The notes beneath the pieces were generated by a model that saw only the letters and a list, made by a program, of their open reading frames with translations, did not search any database and was not told where the DNA came from. The translations under genes and the position numbers were made by a program. A stretch of 7,968 nucleotides of DNA from Candidatus Woesearchaeota archaeon (GTDB lineage Archaea > Nanobdellota > Nanobdellia > Woesearchaeales > GW2011-AR4): positions 1-7,968 of the forward strand of contig JASMFO010000063.1 of the NCBI GenBank assembly GCA_030751755.1, in the 5' to 3' direction. Of the stretch, positions 5,677 to 7,968 are shown piece by piece; positions within the stretch are counted from its first letter, which is position 1, and every line of letters begins with the position of its first letter.

Positions 5677-6459
5677 TCATTTCTTTTCTTTCTCGTAAAT
5701 ATTAAAAGCATCATCTACAGAGGCGTTTTTATGCACTACTGCATTTATGGCTTTAATCATTCCCACTGGATTTTCTGATTGGAAAATATTTCTCCCCATA
5801 TCAACACCAACAGCACCGTCATCTATTGCATTACGGGCCATCTGTAAAGCATCTTTTTCATCTATTTTTTTACCGCCAGCTATGACAATAGGCACTGGAC
5901 ATGCTTTGACAACTTCCTTGAAATTATCACAATAGTATGTTTTGACAATATGCGCTCCTTGCTCTGCAGCCATCCTGCAAGCTAGACCTAAATATCTTTC
6001 ATCTCTTGCCATTTCCTTGCCAACAGCAGTTATAGCCAAAACTGGCATTCCATATTCTTCTGCTTCATTTACCAATTTCCCCAGATTTGCAACAGTTCTT
6101 GATTCATTTACCCCTCCTACAAAAATTGACATTCCAACGCCAACTGCATTTAACCTTAATGCTTCAGTCATAGAAGTTGTTATATGCTCATCTGACAGGT
6201 CATCTTTTAGGATACTTGGACCACCAGAAACTCTTAAGAAAATAGGACTTTTTGTCTGTGGATCAACACAATTTCTTAACATGCCCCTTGTAATAAATAA
6301 GCAGTCTGCATAAGGTATTAAAGGGTCTATAGCTTTTTTGAGTTCCCTAAGCCCTGTAGTAGGCCCTTGAAAGTAGCCATGGTCTACAGCTAGCATAACT
6401 GTTTTTCCAGTCTTTGGACTGATTACTTTTGATAATCTGTTTCTTAATCCCCAACACAT
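5677..6459 (-). CDS. LsrF-like class I aldolase/thiolase (DhnA family)
   Basis: This 260-residue (beta/alpha)8 protein belongs to the DhnA/FbaB-type class I aldolases and is closest, from memory of the E. coli sequence, to LsrF: shared blocks include 'PKTGKTVMLA', 'DHGYFQGPTTGL' (26-37), 'GKEM-RDERY', 'IVKTYY' (171-176), 'CPVPIVIAGGKK' (187-198) and 'GVDMGRNIFQS' (218-228). K173 corresponds to the LsrF Schiff-base lysine K203; the two glycine-rich blocks bind the substrate phosphate. LsrF proper acts on an AI-2 breakdown product, but no lsr partner (LsrK, LsrG, LsrR, transporter) is in view. Next to mtnP, mtnA and adh, cleavage of 5-deoxyribulose-1-phosphate or its methylthio analogue to DHAP plus an aldehyde is the attractive inference. 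An archaeal AroA'-like or fructose-bisphosphate aldolase is the alternative. AGAGTGA precedes the ATG, and a TATA box lies upstream. Confidence 0.9.
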   Translation of the reverse strand: MCWGLRNRLSKVISPKTGKTVMLAVDHGYFQGPTTGLRELKKAIDPLIPYADCLFITRGMLRNCVDPQTKSPIFLRVSGGPSILKDDLSDEHITTSMTEALRLNAVGVGMSIFVGGVNESRTVANLGKLVNEAEEYGMPVLAITAVGKEMARDERYLGLACRMAAEQGAHIVKTYYCDNFKEVVKACPVPIVIAGGKKIDEKDALQMARNAIDDGAVGVDMGRNIFQSENPVGMIKAINAVVHKNASVDDAFNIYEKEKK

Positions 6460-6470
6460 TTAAATCACTC

Positions 6471-6479
6471 TGCAATGCA
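6471..6479. promoter_or_regulatory. Possible operator palindrome before the aldolase gene
   Basis: TGCAATGCA is a 9-bp palindrome (TGCA-n-TGCA) lying between the TATA box (6493-6500) and the aldolase ATG (6459), over the predicted transcription start. A repressor site here could control the aldolase-adh pair. It is short and could be chance. Confidence 0.25.
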
Positions 6480-6492
6480 AGATATATGTTCA

Positions 6493-6500
6493 TTTTATAA
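6493..6500 (-). promoter_or_regulatory. Archaeal promoter (TATA box) for the aldolase-adh pair
   Basis: The minus strand reads TTATAAAA, preceded by an A-rich BRE-like AAAAACC. Its centre is about 37 bp before the aldolase ATG, leaving a leader of about 11 nt just long enough to hold the AGAGTGA Shine-Dalgarno at 6471-6465. It lies in the 65-bp gap after the nitroreductase gene; that gap has no minus-strand T-tract, so read-through from mtnA is also possible. Confidence 0.5.
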
Positions 6501-6524
6501 GGTTTTTGCTGTTTTTATTCAAAT

Positions 6525-7085
6525 TCATTCAATCCACTCAACGACATCCTTTTTTCTTTCCTTTAACTCTGGCTCTTCATCAGAGTAGCCAAAAACTAAG
6601 GTTATTATTAATTCATAGTTTTCATCAAAACCTAATTTTTCTATTAGGTCTTTTTCATCTTTTAAGTGCCTTGCCATTCCTATTGGACATGAGCCTAGAC
6701 CAAGAGATTTTGAAGCTAGCATCATGTTTTCTGCTGCCAGGGAGCAGTCAATCTTAGACCATTTGTTTTCCTTGTCGCCTAAAATAAAAATTACCAAAGG
6801 TGCAGAATAGAATATAGCATCTTCTTTTGTTTTTAATCTTTCTTTTACAAAAGGATATCTTGGATTATCAATAACCTTATCCTGGACTCTTTTAGCTGTT
6901 TCTCTTATCAAATCTTTATTTGTAACCACAATAAATTTCCATGGTTGTAAATGACGGGCATTAGGAGCCATTAAGCCGCATTCAAGAATTTCATTTATCT
7001 TTTCTTTTTCTATTGGTTTATCTTTATAGGTTCTTACAGACCTTCTTTCTTTTATCGTTTTTATTGTTTCGTTCATAGCAGTCAT
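6525..7085 (-). CDS. Nitroreductase-family FMN oxidoreductase
   Basis: This 186-residue protein belongs to the FMN-dependent nitroreductase family (PF00881/COG0778), usually homodimers that pass electrons from NAD(P)H to varied acceptors. Family marks: the N-terminal 'ERRSVRTYKDKPI' (13-25) contacting FMN phosphate, 'APNARHLQPWKF' (40-51), 'DCSLAAENMMLAS' (113-125), 'GLGSCPIG' (129-136) and 'VFGY' (164-167). Length is typical of the short single-domain members. The true substrate cannot be deduced and need not be a nitro compound. Its ATG overlaps the mtnA stop by 4 bp (ATGA), which implies translational coupling; a second ATG at 7076 would remove the overlap and leave the domain intact. The coupling to mtnA suggests a link to MTA/5'-deoxyadenosine salvage, or merely shared transcription. 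Confidence 0.9.
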   Translation of the reverse strand: MTAMNETIKTIKERRSVRTYKDKPIEKEKINEILECGLMAPNARHLQPWKFIVVTNKDLIRETAKRVQDKVIDNPRYPFVKERLKTKEDAIFYSAPLVIFILGDKENKWSKIDCSLAAENMMLASKSLGLGSCPIGMARHLKDEKDLIEKLGFDENYELIITLVFGYSDEEPELKERKKDVVEWIE

Positions 7086-7968
7086 TCAAACAATCTCTTT
7101 ATTTCCTCTTTATTTGCCTTAACAATGCCCTTTTCAGTTATTATTCCGGTAATATATTTAGTAGGTGTAACATCAAAAGCAGGGTTCTTTGCATGGCTTC
7201 CTTTTGAAGCTATCCTTACTTTTGTAATCTTTCCATTATCATCACCAGAAACAAACAAAACCTCATCTTCACTTCTCTCTTCTATTGGAATTTTGTCTCC
7301 ATTTTCTGTGTTTAAATCAAAAGTTGTTGTAGGGGCAGCAACATAAAATGGAATATTGTTTTCTTTTGCCAGAACTGCTTTTTCATAAGTTCCTATCTTA
7401 TTAGCAACATCTCCATTAGCTGCAATCCTGTCAGCACCTACAATCATCATATCTACTTCCCCCTTTTTCATATAATAGCCGGCAGCATTATCTGGAATAA
7501 TTGCATGCGGTACTTTTTCCTGCGCTAATTCCCATGCTGTTAAAGTACTGCCCTGGTTTCTTGGTCTTGTTTCATCAGCAAAAACAAAAACATCTTTTCC
7601 AGCTCTGTGAGCATAATATATTGGACTTAAAGCAGAACCCCAGTCAACAAATGCCAACCAGCCGGCATTACAATGAGTCTCTATTTTATAATTATTCTTA
7701 ATTAAAGAATTTCCAAATTCTCCTATTTTCTTGCATGCATTAGCATCATAATCAGCAAATTCATTTGCTTTTTCTACTGCAGTTTTTTGGGCTTCATTCA
7801 AATTTGATAAATTTTTAATAGAATTTAATACATAATTTATTCCTGTAAAAAGATTTTGAGCAGTAGGCCTTGTCTTTTGTATTGTTTCTGCTGCTTTTTT
7901 AATATATTCCTTAAAACTATTATCATTTGCTTCTAATGTTGCCTGTGCTACACCATAAGCTGCTGTTG
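7082..7968 (-). CDS. mtnA: S-methyl-5-thioribose-1-phosphate isomerase, N-terminus beyond the right edge
   Basis: The enzyme isomerises 5-methylthioribose-1-phosphate (or 5-deoxyribose-1-phosphate) to the ribulose-1-phosphate form, using the product of MtnP. The frame is open to base 7968. About 294 residues are visible, beginning with 'AAYGVAQA' and 'RPTAQNLF', both typical of the MtnA N-terminal part, so the apparent TTG start at 7801 is only an internal leucine. About 60 residues are missing, for a usual total near 350. The catalytic cysteine lies in 'THCNAG' (codon 7672-7670) and the catalytic aspartate in 'VGADR' (codon 7432-7430); they are 80 residues apart, as in B. subtilis MtnA (C160, D240). 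'DETRPRNQG', 'NGDVANKIGTY' and 'PAFDVTP' favour MtnA over the related ribose-1,5-bisphosphate isomerase and eIF2B subunits. It overlaps the nitroreductase gene by 4 bp. Confidence 0.93.
   Translation of the reverse strand, partial: TAAYGVAQATLEANDNSFKEYIKKAAETIQKTRPTAQNLFTGINYVLNSIKNLSNLNEAQKTAVEKANEFADYDANACKKIGEFGNSLIKNNYKIETHCNAGWLAFVDWGSALSPIYYAHRAGKDVFVFADETRPRNQGSTLTAWELAQEKVPHAIIPDNAAGYYMKKGEVDMMIVGADRIAANGDVANKIGTYEKAVLAKENNIPFYVAAPTTTFDLNTENGDKIPIEERSEDEVLFVSGDDNGKITKVRIASKGSHAKNPAFDVTPTKYITGIITEKGIVKANKEEIKRLFE

Noticed and set aside
1..6459. An AI-2 quorum-sensing system formed by the AI-2E transporter and the LsrF-like protein
   Set aside because: The shared name is historical. 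The two genes are more than 5 kb apart on opposite strands, no other AI-2 gene (luxS, lsrK, lsrG, lsrB) is present, and many AI-2E proteins are cation/proton antiporters.
5747..7701. Plus-strand reading frames opposite the aldolase, nitroreductase and mtnA genes
   Set aside because: They are shadows of strongly recognised minus-strand genes, with low-complexity Ser/Phe/Leu composition and no known domain.
7082..7968. Ribose-1,5-bisphosphate isomerase of the archaeal AMP/RuBisCO pathway
   Set aside because: It is from the same superfamily, but 'NLF' after 'RPTAQ', 'THCNAGWLA', 'DETRPRNQG' and 'PAFDVTP' are MtnA-type, and neither AMP phosphorylase nor RuBisCO is in the window. The neighbouring phosphorylase is of MTAP type.

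Overview
The window looks like archaeal DNA, AT-rich, most probably from a DPANN-type lineage (Woesearchaeota/Pacearchaeota-like; this placement is inference). Evidence for Archaea: ribosomal protein eL21 next to RNA polymerase subunit F (Rpb4) and a DUF655/COG1491 protein, an archaeal-length ZPR1 zinc-finger protein, archaeal SepF, TATA boxes about 25 bp before several start codons (leaderless or nearly leaderless mRNAs), and T-tract terminators without strong hairpins. Every main reading frame is open, with no frameshift, insertion sequence, CRISPR array, tRNA or rRNA visible.

Layout. Bases 1-393 (+) hold the C-terminal part of an AI-2E-family membrane protein. It converges on a minus-strand information-processing block, transcribed right to left: rpl21e (2633-2340), rpoF/rpb4 (overlapping it), an unrecognised lysine-rich 304-residue protein (1924-1010) with its own promoter, and DUF655 (1001-411). 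Bases 2634-2876 form a divergent intergenic region with two promoters and three consecutive inverted repeats, the largest 68 nt long. To the right on the plus strand lie sepF (cell division), then zpr1 and mtnP, separated by a single base. mtnP converges, again with one base between the stop codons, on a minus-strand block read right to left: mtnA (N-terminus beyond the right edge), a nitroreductase overlapping it by 4 bp, an LsrF-type class I aldolase with its own promoter, and a zinc alcohol dehydrogenase.

How the genes fit together. MtnP (5'-methylthioadenosine / 5'-deoxyadenosine phosphorylase), MtnA (5-methylthioribose-1-phosphate isomerase), an aldolase of a DHAP-handling superfamily and an alcohol dehydrogenase match the successive steps of the 'DHAP shunt', which salvages MTA and 5'-deoxyadenosine, the by-products of polyamine synthesis and radical-SAM enzymes. 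The products would be adenine, dihydroxyacetone phosphate and a small alcohol. In the described bacterial versions the aldolase is a class II, metal-dependent enzyme (Ald2/FucA-like). Here the only aldolase is a close LsrF homologue with a Schiff-base lysine, and none of its usual lsr partners is in view. A class I variant of the DHAP shunt, possibly with a nitroreductase as an extra part, is the most interesting hypothesis in the window. The rest is mainly core archaeal housekeeping, with one unknown lineage-specific gene set between rpoF and DUF655.
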